Source of the DNA: Merluccius polli
Taxonomy: Eukaryota > Chordata > Actinopteri > Gadiformes > Merlucciidae
Length of the DNA: 64,000 nt
NCBI GenBank assembly: GCA_030340625.1
Contig: JAOPHQ010005721.1
Span: 108,794-172,793, forward strand
Direction of reading: 5' to 3'
This document shows positions 36,600 to 50,066 of the stretch, in pieces. The first letter of the stretch is position 1. Every line of letters starts with the position of its first letter. A program made the translations under genes and the position numbers. The notes beneath the pieces are model-generated. The model did not search any database. It saw nothing but the letters and a program-made list of their open reading frames with translations, and was not told the DNA's origin.

Positions 36600-39500
36600 C
36601 TCGTGACTATACCCGGGCGCCAGTTCTCACCCAAAAGAGGTGGTGAATGTAGCTTTCACCTATCTGTGATATGGCACGCCTTCTGTTTAGCTTTATGACA
36701 AAGACGAGGGACAAAGCGATGATCGCCGGTGTACAATTATCTATGGTGTCAAACCCACATGGGCCCATAGAGCCGTCCCATCCCTCGACCTGTGAACACT
36801 GAAGTCTAGTTACACAAACACACAATGTCGAGAAACACGTAGTTCAAGTACATAGCACCCCATAGGGGTCTTTAAAAGCCTATCGCTGAAGACCTTGACA
36901 TTAAACATGATTGAGTGAGACTGAATGACTGGTGGCGCTACTTCACTGATCTAATTTACTGATCATTTACACAAGAGTTTACTCCCCATCGTTGTGAAGC
37001 AGGCAAAATGCGAAATGTCAGCCAAGACCACTAGGGCGGCACCATGTAGTCATAAAGCCACATTTCGTGTGTCGAATTCCGGCTTTTTTCTTTTGGCTTA
37101 TCTTTCCTGAGAAATCATTTTCCTCTTGAAATGTATGCTTCTTTGATGTTGTGCTGTGAAGCCTTTGATATTTCACGGTCCCAGTATATATATTCCCAAC
37201 AGCCCCTGACTGAGATGGCTCACTGTAGATCGTGTTTTGTTGATGCTCCCTAGAAGGGCAAGGCATGCGACAGATCCTGTTGCGTTATCGCAGTTTGACA
37301 GAATCATCGCCAAGCGTGGGAAGTTCATTGTTCTCCGCTGCACGTGTAGTAGAGCAGAGCCGGGAGATTAGACGGGAGAAACGTAGTTAGAAAGCTGAAC
37401 ATAGGGACTCGAAAAGTGAACATAGAGGAAGATTTGACAATATCTGATAGAACAGGAAGACTTCCGTGAGTTGACCGTTAATATAGGTTGGTACATTTAT
37501 GGGGGGAAAGAGTTGTGAAATGGCGCGCTCAGCCACGGCACGCGGCGCGCTGGCCTGTTGCGGTAATGGCTAGTGTGGGAGTGGTGTGATGATATGAATG
37601 TAGTCCATGATGTGAACAAATGCCAGTGTATTTTTGAATGTACACAATTGTATTACAGCAGATACAATTGCGGTAGGGTTGTGCTGATTTGTTGAGTGTT
37701 GGTGGTGGAAGATTAACCAATGTTATTGCTGTTATTGTTGTTAAGTCATATTGATTTATTGGTTGCCTGTACATTTCTGTGTAGACTGGTTTTTTGTACA
37801 CCCCGTTCTGAGAGAGCATGGATCTACGCTGAAGCAGCAACAACAGCTTGTCATGGTCATCCCCCCTACTCAAGGACGTCTGGCCCTAGTTGTAGTGGTA
37901 GGAACAGAACGCCCCTTTTTTTTAAATTGAGTACACTCAAAAAGACTTGTTGGGTACCCATTTTATTTAGTTTGTTATTTTTCTGGTGGACCTCTTTTGG
38001 GTCCAGTGTTGTTATTATTGTGTGCACACCTTGATCGATCGTTAGATAAAAGGCTAAACGTGCCTCACTGTGTCTGTGTGTTATTCCTTTTATCAGAGAG
38101 TTTTAAAGAATACAAGGCAAGCCAGTCTCCTTATAACCTGGAATTGATGTACCACTGCATTGTATTGTATTGCCTTTAAAAATACAAAGGGTTACACATG
38201 GCATAATCTGTTGACATAATATAGTATTTGGCAACCAATGAGGAGAGGTGGGGCAATAAAGATAAGAGATGGCCAAATGTTGAAGCACTATGCTAGCAAT
38301 CATAATTTTTTGACTGCAGCTCCATAAATTCATGTCTAAATACTGTCAACTTTTTATAAAACTTTGTTTGTGTACTGTAGTATGTAGTTTTAAGCAATTT
38401 GTCCAGCAAGACAACGTGAAAGTATTGGAGGCCAGTGGAGTACCCACTGGCCTACAACAAACACCTCTTCAATAACACTCTTGACCAACTATTTATAGAG
38501 AACTTATAGTGAGGTCAAGAGACCTTTATCTCATGAATCAAGCCCCTGTTTCAATGGCTAGCTGTTGATGCAAAACAAAAAGTTTGTTGAAACTGCTGTA
38601 CTTTTGCTGCTTTGGTCTTTCAATGATGGTATTGAAATAAAATTAATGTATCCCTTTCTAGAAATCGCTTTAGATCCTCTGTCATTCATGTAGCACAACT
38701 ATTGGAATTGATAGTATCCTGTAGTAGCCAATTGGTTTACATGTGTGAGAATTTGTTAGCAGGTGTTGGTCAATCAATAATCCACCAAAACTACAATGAT
38801 CCAACAGCATAAAGTCTTAGAAACACAAACCCAGGCTTTCCACCTACGTGAAATTATGTCACGTATCTGCCTCTATTCAAACAAAAATCCTCAAAACCCC
38901 CAAATTGGTGCTGAAATCCTATTTTTGTAGCTGTATCGTGAAAAAACAAATTGACGTCACCCTCACCCGAGATCCAAAACTACTGTTCCCCTAATCTCCA
39001 GATAATCCAGAGGAGTTAAGGACAAGAGAGGGCCAACCGACCCTACATACACAACAACAACAGACAAGATCCCTATACTAGGCATTGGCTTGTTTTGTGT
39101 TTTGCCTGCTACTGATTCCCAGCTACTGATTGTTGGTATTTAAAAGTAAATCGGTCTCAGCAGGCGAAAGTTGAAAGTTGAAACAAGTCCACAAATGTGG
39201 ACAATAGATGTATAAACATGTTTCAAAGGCACTAGATACGTCAAATTACATGTACTATACTATAATGATGATTGATTTATGAGTGACTTTCGCAGGTATA
39301 TGCCCCAGCTTGTCGTTGCAAGGTAGCAGTATTCCACAGCTCTTTGGATGACAGTTTACAAGAAAAGTGATAAGGCATAACACCTAATGACACTAACCTT
39401 GGGGCGAACCCTAACCCTAAACAAGGAACCTGGCAGTCTCACTCAGTTGCGTTGGAGATTTCACAAGCTAGTATTACACTGACGCTTCCAACTAAGATCT

Positions 39501-40020
39501 CCTTTGAGATCACTTTTTTCTGTGACAGCCAGACACAATATTTTCCAAGAAGAGAGAGGACTAAAAACTCTAGGCAATAGATGCTAGGCTATAGCCTAAA
39601 TGCTAGGCTATATAAATGGGGTGTCAACTTTCCTCCTTTTCCCTGGGTGATGTTTTTCTTTCACTCCTTACATGATCCCTGGGGAGCGTCATGCAGACTA
39701 GCTTGACAAGTAGTAGTATTTATAGAAAGTCAGTGGAAAAAGAGATTGTTAAAATGTATACATATGAAATACATACAAACTATTATGACAGTTCCATTAC
39801 AACCAAATCTACTCTACGTGGATTAGTCTGGCTCATTTAATGACAAATACAACTAATTTGAAATCGAAATAACCAATAAACGTGTAATTCTTTATATGTT
39901 AAAAAAAAATAACCTGATGGTTTCCTGCGGGAATGTCAGCCCTGGAGCACGCATGTATGTTATATGTTGCGTCATTAGTATATGTATCTTCAGACCGTTT
40001 GGATGTGGGAGAGGTACACA
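36600..40020. other. Intergenic DNA, no gene seen
   Basis: Mostly AT-rich sequence. A small CpG cluster at 37522-37555 (GGCGCGCTCAG..GCACGCGGCGCGC) and a duplicated ATGCTAGGCTATA phrase at 39580-39612 are the only local oddities. No exon is supported. Confidence 0.35.
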
Positions 40021-40030
40021 GAGAGGTAAG

Positions 40031-40230
40031 ACAGATAGTGTGTGAGAGAGAGACAGATAGTGTGTGAGAGAGAGAGACAGTGTGAGAGAGAGACAATGCG
40101 AGAGAGAGAGAGACAGATAGTGTGTGTGAGAGAGAGACATTGTGAGAGAGAGAGAGAGACGGAGACAGAGAGAGAGACAGTGTGAGAGAGAATGCGAGAG
40201 AGCAAGAGAGAGAGAGACAGAGAGAAAGGG
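40031..40230. repeat. GA-rich imperfect tandem repeat
   Basis: Units resembling GACAGATAGTGTGTGAGAGA recur with drift, grading into GAGAGA. Confidence 0.85.
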
Positions 40231-41176
40231 GAAGCGTATGGTGGCGAAGTATAGAGTGAGGAAGCCATGTGAACGATATGAGAGTGTGGTCAGATGACTG
40301 TCAAGTGTGTAATTAGGCGAGCTGCACATCATGAGGATTTACTGCCACCCTCAGACTTTCACATGATTGGCTTCACATGGAGCATGATGGGACACCAACA
40401 CGGAGCGCTACCATGGCGACGCTACCCAGACCGCTGGCCTCCGAGCTGATGATTAAAACACACCAGCATACGTTGAGGACACCCACCAGGACACGCTATT
40501 CTGCTCGACAACCGTCCCGCTCCGTTATTAAACTATCACATTAGGTCTTCGTGACACGAATAAAAATACTGTGTCGAATAAAAACGTGTGCTATTCTCAG
40601 GGTTGTCGTACCTGAAGTTTTCAAAGGTTGTATCGCCTTGCCCTATGCCACGTCCCTCCCACCACCACCCTCTCTATTCTGCACTATAACTATTCTCTAC
40701 TCAACTGTGATTCTCAACTGGTGGGTGGCATCTTTAGAAAGAAGTCTGTGAATTAACAAATGTTTTAATGTTAATTCATGTTTCAATGGCTTACTATTTC
40801 ATTGAGTTTAACCCCATTTGTGTTGATTATTGCAAAATTGTTTTTTTTGTGACACATGTGGGTCATGAGGCAAGACCTGCTGAGAAACCTCTGCTCTATA
40901 TAATTGAACAATATGTTTGCCAATTAATTTAATTAAAAAAGAAACTTCAAATACAAATGAAATCTGTAAGCTCTTCTCAGGGGTTGTTACCTGAAGTTAA
41001 ATAAACATCAACCCCCCCCCCATGCCCTCTCTAACTTCTAATAAGTGTTTTTTATGTGGCTGCCAAATCATACAGGTTTGTCTGCCACAGTTGACAGCCA
41101 GAGAACAGATCACTCCTCTGTCACGTCCTCACCAGCCCTGCTGTTGTTATGCAACATGTGTGTACACACAGGTTTG
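40231..41176. other. Intergenic DNA, no gene seen
   Basis: GGTTGT-CACCTGAAGTT-like phrases occur near both 40601 and 40982 in DNA otherwise lacking any coding or repeat signal that I can name. Confidence 0.3.
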
Positions 41177-41316
<140 letters not shown>

Positions 41317-41739
41317 TCCAGTCCATAAGGAGTCCAATCCAAGGGGGCAGCAGCAACCCTGCGACCTTGACACGCATCACACATCACGCATCCATGCAAA
41401 ACGACACACAGATGCATGTGCACAAATGTGCATACAGCATTAACAACGGGTATCCATGCAACCATGCAATCAAGCGTGCAAAGCGACGGCAAATAGAAAT
41501 CCTCACATTTACCCCCCCGTCATATGCAGTACCGGCACTTATTTTTTTCCACTTCAAGCACTGTCTATAAGCAAAGTAATCTCAGTCTAATGTTAGACCA
41601 CATTGCAATTATATCACCATGCATTCATAACCTCGTGATTCAGTGAGAGTGAGGCCAAAACATCGGAAAGTATGTCTTTGTGACATTTCTTTATTTACAT
41701 TTTGTCAACGGAAAATGAAAAGCTGAAAAGATTTAAACA

Positions 41740-42085
41740 GAAGAACTAATTATGTTTCCCTCTGATGGGCATGCGCGCGCTACGGCGGGATTGGACACGT
41801 CTGGGTCCAGTAGTGGCGACGCGCGATGTGCTCGCCATGGAACAAGCGCACCTGCATTTAAAGGGAATGTGAGATGACGCTCTGATTGGTTTATTGTACG
41901 TTACGCCCAAACCACACCTATGACTAATGTAGCTACTTCAGACCAACCCATTTTAGATTTGCGCTGGGCGCATGAGTAATTTATCCTGCCGGCATAATAG
42001 CAACAGCGCCCAAGATCCGCCCACAAAGCTACTTGCGCTTTGCGTTTGATACTTGCGTTTCAGACCGGCAAGATAGGGCCCATCG
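41740..42085. mobile_element. Possible DNA transposon end (degenerate)
   Basis: The stretch CATTTAAAGGGAATGTGAGA..GCTCTGATTGGTTTATTG through TTTCAGACCGGCAAGATAGG has the look of a repeat common in fish genomes, but no matching second terminus is visible here. Confidence 0.3.
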
Positions 42086-42297
42086 TGTTGGTAGGTCATT
42101 CTGAGCGGTAGATCTATTTGTCAGGACACCGGCAAGGACTGCAGCCAGGCATTAAACAGCTTAGCGAGGGCTGGGAAACTCCTGCTATATCTCTAACTCT
42201 CTCTGAGACGTGCCAGTAGCCAAAAACCTGTGGGTGGAGAGGACTTGTACACCGCCAATAAGTTGGTGCGTTGTCTGAAAACACGCTCACTTCTTCT

Positions 42298-43335
42298 TAT
42301 GCAGCCTGCAGCCCCCACCACATCCTCTCATAACACTCAGCCCCCACCACATCCTCTCATAACACTCAGCCCCCACCACATCCTCTAACATTAGATCAGC
42401 CCCCAACACATCCTCTAACATTAGATCAGCCCCCACCACATCCTCTAAGATTAGATCAGCCCCCACCACATCCTCTAACATTAGATCAGCCCCCCACCAC
42501 ATCCTCTAAGATTAGATCAGCCCCCACCACATCCTCTAACATTAGATCAGCCCCCCACCACATCCTCTAAGATTAGATCAGCCCCCACCACATCCTCTAC
42601 CATTAGATCAGCCCCCCACCACATCCTCTAACATTAGATCAGCCCCCACCACATCCCCTAACATTAGATCAGCCCCCACCACATCCCCTAACATTAGATC
42701 AGCCCCCACCACATCCTCTAACATTAGATCAGCCCCCACCACATCCTCTAACATTAGATCAGCCCCCCACCACATCCTCTAAGATTAGATCAGCCCCCAC
42801 CACATCCTCTAACATTAGATCAGCCCCCCACCACATCCTCTAACATTAGAACCACCCCCCCACCACATCCTCTAACATTAGATCAGCCCCCCCACCACAT
42901 CCTCTAACATTAGATCAGCCCCCACCACATCCTCCAACATTAGATCAGCCCCCCACCACATCCTCTAACATTAGATCAGCCCCCACCACATCCTCTAACA
43001 TTAGATCAGCCCCCACCACATCCTCTAACATTAGATCAGCCCCCCACCACATCCTCTAACATTAGATCAGCCCCCCACCACATCCTCTAACATTAGATCA
43101 GCCCCCCACCACATCCTCTAACATTAGATCAGCCCCCACCACATCCTCTAACATTAGATCAGCCCCCACCACATCCCCTAACATTAGATCAGCCCCCACC
43201 ACATCCCCTAACATTAGATCAGCCCCCCACCACATCCCCTAACATTAGATCAGCCCCCCACCACATCCTCTAACATTAGATCAGCCCCCCACCACATCCT
43301 CTAACATTAGATCAGCCCCCCAACACATCCTCTTA
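42298..43335. repeat. 30-bp minisatellite, about 35 copies
   Basis: Unit AACATTAGATCAGCCCCCAC followed by CACATCCTCT, 29-31 bp because the C run varies between 5 and 7. The first units instead read ATAACACTCAGCCCCC. Variant triplets AACATT/AAGATT and TCCTCT/TCCCCT mark sub-blocks. Units are head to tail without spacers, so this is not a CRISPR array. Confidence 0.97.
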
Positions 43336-46300
43336 CAACGCTAGATCTGCCATTTGACACGCTCACCTCCTACAGCTGCCGTCATTTTACAGAAATGTGT
43401 AACATGACTTCAGTTAGTAACATGCAGCATCATTGAATTATCTGATTAATGGGCAATGATCAATATTATTTGATACAATTATTGTATAGGCCTGCTTAAA
43501 GCGCAGGACGACGATTGTATCACTAAAAATCACGTTACTTTCCGGGGGGAAAATGTTGGTCAAAAGCATTTCTCTGTGGTGATTTTCCTATTCACTCTAC
43601 CGCTTGCTGTGCAGACGCATGGTCAGACGCATGGTCAGACCCTGTGTGTACATTTTCTCCCAATGTACGCACATTTTCAAGCCAAGAACAAATTGCGTAC
43701 GCATTGTTGATAAATGAGAGCCCTGCCCTTTTCCAGATGGTTCTGTGTAACAAACCATCTGGCACGTCAGGTTACTTCTTAAATCCTCATTGGTCAAAAC
43801 TAACCGCCCTGGATCGCCGAGTGTCATCGCTGACTGCCGGAAGCGCTCCTCAGCCTCCCTGTACTGGAGGAGTCCAGTCTAGCAGTGGAACGGCCTGGCT
43901 GTGACCACAGGCTGGAGCTACACTCAAACCAAGCCATGCACCCCCCCCCCCCCCCCCCCCCCACAATGGGGAACGGGACTACCTCGACATCTGGAGCAGA
44001 TTTTGCAGTGTGATGGATTGCTTGGTGCGCAGCTTGCCCCATGATTGCTGTTAACATTAGAGAGTAATCAGAGATTTACAGAAACATCCCAAGTGTAACT
44101 CGATGCATAAACACACCCTACAATGCACAAAGCTTTTTTAAGGATAGGGAGCGTCCTTCCTTATAACAGGCTGTGTGTGGGTGATGGCTAGTTTACAAGC
44201 CTGGCAGTTGGCATTGCCAGTGATTAACTTTATGGGGGCGTTAGTATCTAGTCCTAAGGGTTTCGTAGCGTACTCTACTGAGACACTATTTCCCAACAAG
44301 TCAATGAAAGCTGTTAAAAAGACATCATTCAAAGCCAACAGATAAAGGTTGCGATATTGGAAAGGGTTTCGCTTGCACAACAATATATTATATCTTGTAT
44401 TTTTAGCCTCAGGGATCTGTAGAAGGGAAAGCCTGGATTTATAATCAATATCTTCAAGCTTTGTCATGAACCGTCCACAGTTAAACTCACTATTATTAAA
44501 AGGCTTTTGCATCTTCTTGTTTTATGAACCAACAATGGCCAAGTGCTGCCAAGCGTTGTCCACCAGGCATTTCCTTTGTATAATTGGCTCAAACCTAATC
44601 CCACTTCATGTGTATTTAATGGCCGGTGGTTATGGTAACCTTTGCGTCAACAGGATGGAAGTGCGTGAGAAGACAAACGTACCAGCCTTTAATATCGTAC
44701 TCCAATACCGCACTACCGAATGATACGTATGTTGTCATCATCATGGTCCTGACATCACCGGCCGTACGAGGTTGTTTATTTAGTGTTTTACAGGCTGTTA
44801 CATTTATAGAGTTGATTCATCAAAATGAAGAGTACAAAGCTAATGTTCATGCATGTCAACAAACTGCAGAGTAGAGGGAAATTGTTAGGAGATGACGGTT
44901 ACACACCGCCATTATTACACTGCTTTGTTGAATACTCGATTCTGATTGGTCAGTTACGGCATTCTGCGGTATATTGTCTCTGAATAGCAGACAGTTGCTA
45001 TGAATAACAGACTGGTGCTATGGACGCAGTTCTCCATTTTTTTTTTTTTTGCGGAAACAATTAAATCATTTTTAAATCAATAAAAAAAAATGTTTTGTTA
45101 TATTTTGTGTCAAATGATTGATTTCTTTAGTAAGTAGTAGTAGTGTTACAAGCAGATTTGCGTCGGGGTCCTGCATCCCCCGTCGAGGTTTATTTCGCAA
45201 TATTGACCGGCCCGCTGTACATTATTCCCCCCCCCCCCCCCCCGTGCGCAGGCTGCTAGTGCTCCACTGTGTGTCTTGAGGTTCCCCTCTCAAGAGCTCT
45301 CTCTGGTAAACGTAGAGATACCAGAGACACTGGCTCTCAAGCGCCACGCTCCAAGTCCACCAATGAAAATCAGGGGTGAATTTGACGTAAACAAAAAGAA
45401 GCTGCTCCAGCTCTAAATCCATTCTGGGACGTTTTCCACATGGGAGGCCCCTGTGCACACAGACAGGATTCATTAGGGGTGACTGATGTGTGTGCCGCCT
45501 CGCCGCCAGCCTCCATGTGTGTGTTGGCGGGGCAGGCTAAACCTAGCTTGCTAGCTCGCAGATGACCGGTAACCACATCAGACACACAGACTCCCGCTCC
45601 GTCGTTGGTTCTACATTTGGGATTTCCAAACAACCGGCCGCGTACCGTAAACACGGCAGCACACACACACGCGTGTGTGTGTGTGGACCTCTGAGTGTGG
45701 ATGATTACGTTTGAATGATAACCAGCTGTAATGAACTTCAAAACTTCCAGAAAATAGCTGATTGGGAGGTGTGGTACATACACAGATTGAAAGGGACATA
45801 TCCCAGCACAAACGCTCATAGACAAACAAACAACACCGACACACACACACACACTGTAAAGCGAGATATCTTGATATGAATTGCGCTATAAAAAGTGAAT
45901 CATCAATGATAACTCAAGTCGGTTTGAAACTGAAGCTGATGGTTGCCATAAGTCCTGATCTAGTCAGTTGGTTTGGGCCGGGCCTTAACCCCGGGTACGA
46001 TACAGACTTCCTCTTCTATAACTAATTGCTCCCTCAGCGTTGCATTTTGTTGCATTTTGTCGAAGCATTTCCTGTCCCGAGTTGCATGGGAAGTCCCGCG
46101 TCATGTCTTGCGCTCGACCGTTGCCATGACAATAGTCAAACGGTTGAAAAAGACAAAACATTACAATACATCACAAACAGCAAAACAAGTACATCCACAA
46201 AATAAAAATGTAAACGTATAACGTAATGTATAGGCGCTGTGAGCAGCAGTGATTGTATAAACCATGTCACACTGACATTTTCGCAATAAATTCCCCCAGT

Positions 46301-48600
46301 TTTCTGCAGACCCCCATGTTGACCACTGGAATGTGATGGGGGAGCCGGCGTTGTCAAAACAATGATTGATCTGTTTTGGGAGGTGCTATGAGGGCCGGGC
46401 TTTGGGTGATGATGACCGCCACAGATAATGTGCGAAGGAGTATGATAATCATCCCCCTCTAGTATTATTTAAAATTCCTCTTGGTATCATTCAATTGTTA
46501 TACATGAACACTCCTGTTAAGATAGTGGGCTTTTCCTCACATTCCTAAGGCCCAGTCTCCCACGCACACACAGTAAAAATAACATGACAAGCATTGTGGG
46601 GATAGTTGTAGAATAACACGTCTTCTGGCCTTCTGTACAAAGAACAGGCAGTAGCCTACTGAGTAGATTACAATGAACTAAACTAAAAATAACAAATGAA
46701 GGCTTTACAGCCCTTTCCCTTCTTGTGAAAGGAAAGTTTCCTTTCTCGTGAAAGGAAAGTTTGCAAATGAAAGTGCTGCAGACATTTTACGAGTGAACAA
46801 ACTGCAACCCATATTCACGACCATCGCATTTGACAGCCTGCACTGTCATCTAGTGGTGAACAAGCCAAAATAAAGATGTATCTTGTTGTGGCTTAATGCT
46901 TTTGTTGTCATAGAAACACAAGGCATTAAATACCAAGGGTGAACAAGGTGTCCCTTAAAAATCCATATCATGATGTTAGGTAGACCATGTTTGGTCAACA
47001 ACATAATATGGGCTTTTAGATATAATGCATATGTCTCCACACTGTTCTAACATCTTGCTGTTCAAAATGAAGTTCAACATAGCCTAACAAACACAAACAA
47101 AAATATGTAAGAGGTTTTCAAACTGGTTATTACATAATTACATTTCTATCTATCTGTCTAACTATCATTGCGTATTGAATTTACTCAGCCATATCAAGTA
47201 GCCCATAAGCAATTCAATGTTCACAAGATGAAAATAACGTTAAGTTAATAAGTTTTATCCCCCACTCTACATTAAGCTCCTGTGTGTGGTGATGAGTATC
47301 GTCCTACCGGTCTGGAAGTACAGCTTGGCTTCATCATCCTCAGGTACAGCAAACCAGTGGATCCCACAAGTGAACCACCTGAGGAATAACAGTTGTTATT
47401 TTTGTTATGTTACTGTATGTTATTATATTTATTATACTAATATTTATATATATTATCCACTTTTTTGTGTTGATACAACACAACTCAAACACTTGCAGGG
47501 AATAATAAGAGGAAATGCTCACCCATCCCAGGTTAGTGAGTGTGTACGCCCTCATCAAACCACACGGTGGCGCCATACACACGCTGGAAAACGCAAGGGA
47601 CGCATTATACATTCATTTAATTTTTACAAAAGTCAACCCCAAGTCAAACGTTAACATACAATTGTACAACTTAAACAACATCATGTTCCGAAAACATGTA
47701 AATGTTGCATGGATTAAAGCTAATGCGTCTAGTTTTATTTGTTTTAAGCTTACACAATCCTTCATCATATTGCGTCTTACGGGCATCGAAATGTTTACTT
47801 CTCACCTACTATTGTAAGCGTCCTGCAACCTTTCTCTGTTGACCTGCTTGGTGTGACCGGAGCCATTACCACCTGGCTGCTGTCACGTGTTATCTGTATT
47901 ATATGTATTATCTGTATGGCGGCTGGAGGTGTTTGTTTGGAGACGCGTCTCTCCGCCACGCCTCCGCGGAGCTGAGAGGGCGTGTCCCTGGGACCATGAC
48001 GTCAGTCATTGGCTGGGGTTTTGCATGACAAACTCATGAACCAATTAAGAAATACATGATCATTAATTGACTATGAATTTGTTGAAAGCTCATTTGGAAT
48101 TAAAATGTAAGTTATCATTAGGTTAAAACAAACTGGTTTAAAAAACAATTTTACAACATGAATAGTTGTTTTTTTGGCTTATTTATATCACTCCCTGAAA
48201 CCCACTCGTATGTAGGTGAAGCCTTCAGGTTTTGAACATAGGCCTACTGATATTACCTAATATTGAACAGAGGCCTACTGATATTAGATTAATACTCAGT
48301 CTCCCCTTGAAGAAAGTTACCTTCTGTTTTTAAACATCTCTAGGAACGGACGTGGGGGCGCAGATGTGTGGTCTTAAAAAATTAATGCCATGTTGTTCTG
48401 TGTATTCGTTATTGAAATCTGCTGCACATTATTGCATTGCATTCCCGGTGTCTTATTTTCTTTATTTAGATTAGATGACTGATTGGATGATTGGGTCAAT
48501 GTATTTGTAATGTTGATGATTCAGAATAAAAATGTATGCGTATTTCCCAAACGAAATGATAACTGACGAAGCTGTGGTATTTCAAGCTCCATTAGCCTTC
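43336..48600. other. Intergenic DNA, no gene seen
   Basis: Contains C homopolymers (43941-43962, 45227-45243), a self-complementary ACACACACGCGTGTGTGT tract near 45660-45683 that could adopt Z-DNA, and GTGAAAGGAAAGTTT duplicated at 46726-46762. The 124-codon minus-strand frame (44138-44512) is of normal composition but has no motif or splice context that I recognise. Confidence 0.35.
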
Positions 48601-48602
48601 TT

Positions 48603-48883
48603 AAAGGGCCCCTATTTTACCTGCAGGTGTGAGTGTGATTAGCTATTACACGCCTTTTCAAAATTGTCATGTGACTATCCTCTAGTGACATCACAAGTGG
48701 GAGTGTCCACCCAGATGTATGATGGATAGATAAGCCAGTTGGTACAGTCCACTGGGTAGGCTGGTCATACATCTGGGTGGACACTCCCACTTGTGATGTC
48801 ACTAGAGGGTCGCAAAAACAATTTTGAAACAGCTTGTAATGGTTAATCACACTCACACCTGCAGGTAAAATAGAGGCCCTTTC
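48603..48883. mobile_element. Foldback MITE
   Basis: Almost the whole 281-bp unit is an inverted repeat. It begins AAAGGGCCCCTATTTTACC and ends GGTAAAATAGAGGCCCTTT, with subterminal TGCAGGTGTGAGTGTGATTA and GGAGTGTCCACCCAGATGTA both mirrored. The loop is centred near 48745. No coding capacity. Confidence 0.85.
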
Positions 48884-48932
48884 AATGATAACTGGGATTG
48901 TTCAACCTGGACCCAATGTTGTCGGACACTAT

Positions 48933-49120
48933 TATAAGTGTCAGACAACATTATGGAAAGGATCCCTACAAATAAATAAAACATTTGTTTTAACCTTTCA
49001 CTTGATCCGGTCTGTTTGTTATTGTGTGTAACCGAGACTTGGTTACACACAATAACAAACAGACCGGATGTTTTATTTCTCTGTAGGGATCCTTTCCATA
49101 ATGTTGTCTGACACTTATAG
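48933..49120. repeat. Long hairpin with a 7-nt loop and one 21-nt insertion
   Basis: The arms pair from TATAAGTGTCAGACAACATT to AATGTTGTCTGACACTTATA, with loop GAGACTT (49034-49040). The left arm alone carries about 21 extra bases near 48984-49004 (core GTTTTAACCTTTCACTTG), which breaks the symmetry cleanly. Confidence 0.85.
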
Positions 49121-49167
49121 TAAAAACCTGAGCCAAACAAGCACTTTAGAGGACAACAAGCACTTTT

Positions 49168-50066
49168 ACTGTGTTCACATCAGAAGCAAATTAAGCTGCA
49201 AAGACGCTTTGGTCGCTCATAAAGATTTGCTGCAAATATTTCTGTTCGCTTTTGTCGCTCAAGTAGCTCATGACGTACAATTCAATTTTGCAGACACATT
49301 TAAAGGAGCCGTATGCTTTTAGTACAGACAGTCATATCAAAGTGTGAACTCCCATACACTTTGGCCATATTGCAGAGATGGTTTTGCTTGTTGGATAAAG
49401 TGCTTCGACAGCAAGTAGGACAGTGATTCCCCTCCTAAAATGTAATTACAACCGAGAACAAAAAAACGTTGCATGCTGTAGTAGGCTAGTTAAAATATGT
49501 TTCACTGATCTGCATCTGCAAATCATGATCTGCACTCATTCGTCGCACACTCAAACAAATTGACAGGAGGGATAAAAGACAAGAGATATATCCCTTGTCA
49601 TTTATCCCTCGTCTTGTGTATGTGACGATTTCAAAAACGTGTTTTGTTTAAAGCATGACTACACGCGATTGGTTAGATTGGTGGTATGGAGAGCAAATTA
49701 AAATGATTCCCACAAATATTTTCTATAAATACTCCCGCTTGGATCGTACAACACCGGGTGCCCAGCCACAGCCGTGATTAACTTTTCAGTCGACATTTTG
49801 ATGTACAGTAGGAACCAAAGTGCCGGTGTTCCCTGGGATCCACGCAAGCGAAGAGCGTCTACATTCCGATTGGTTGTCAGTGTTTTGCCGCCGAAACGCG
49901 TCATAGTAATTTGCATAAAGTTAAACCGTCTTCAACTTTTTTTGGTCGCTCAACTTTTGCCGCTGGTAGCGTTTGTCGCGTGTGTCGCTTTGGTCGCTCT
50001 TGCCCATAGAAAGTGAATGACTTCCGGTGATTTGGCCGCTTTATTCGCTTCTGATGTGAACACAGT
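49168..50066. mobile_element. Inner DNA transposon of about 900 bp
   Basis: The terminal repeat ACTGTGTTCACATCAGAAGC is exactly mirrored at 50047-50066 (GCTTCTGATGTGAACACAGT). Subterminal regions share AAAGC-GC and several TGGTCGCTC motifs. No transposase frame; probably a non-autonomous Harbinger-like copy. Superfamily is inferred from the termini only. Confidence 0.75.

Noticed and set aside
42298..43335. CRISPR-like regular repeat array
   Set aside because: Units are contiguous head to tail with no unique spacers and lie in a vertebrate genome; it is a minisatellite.
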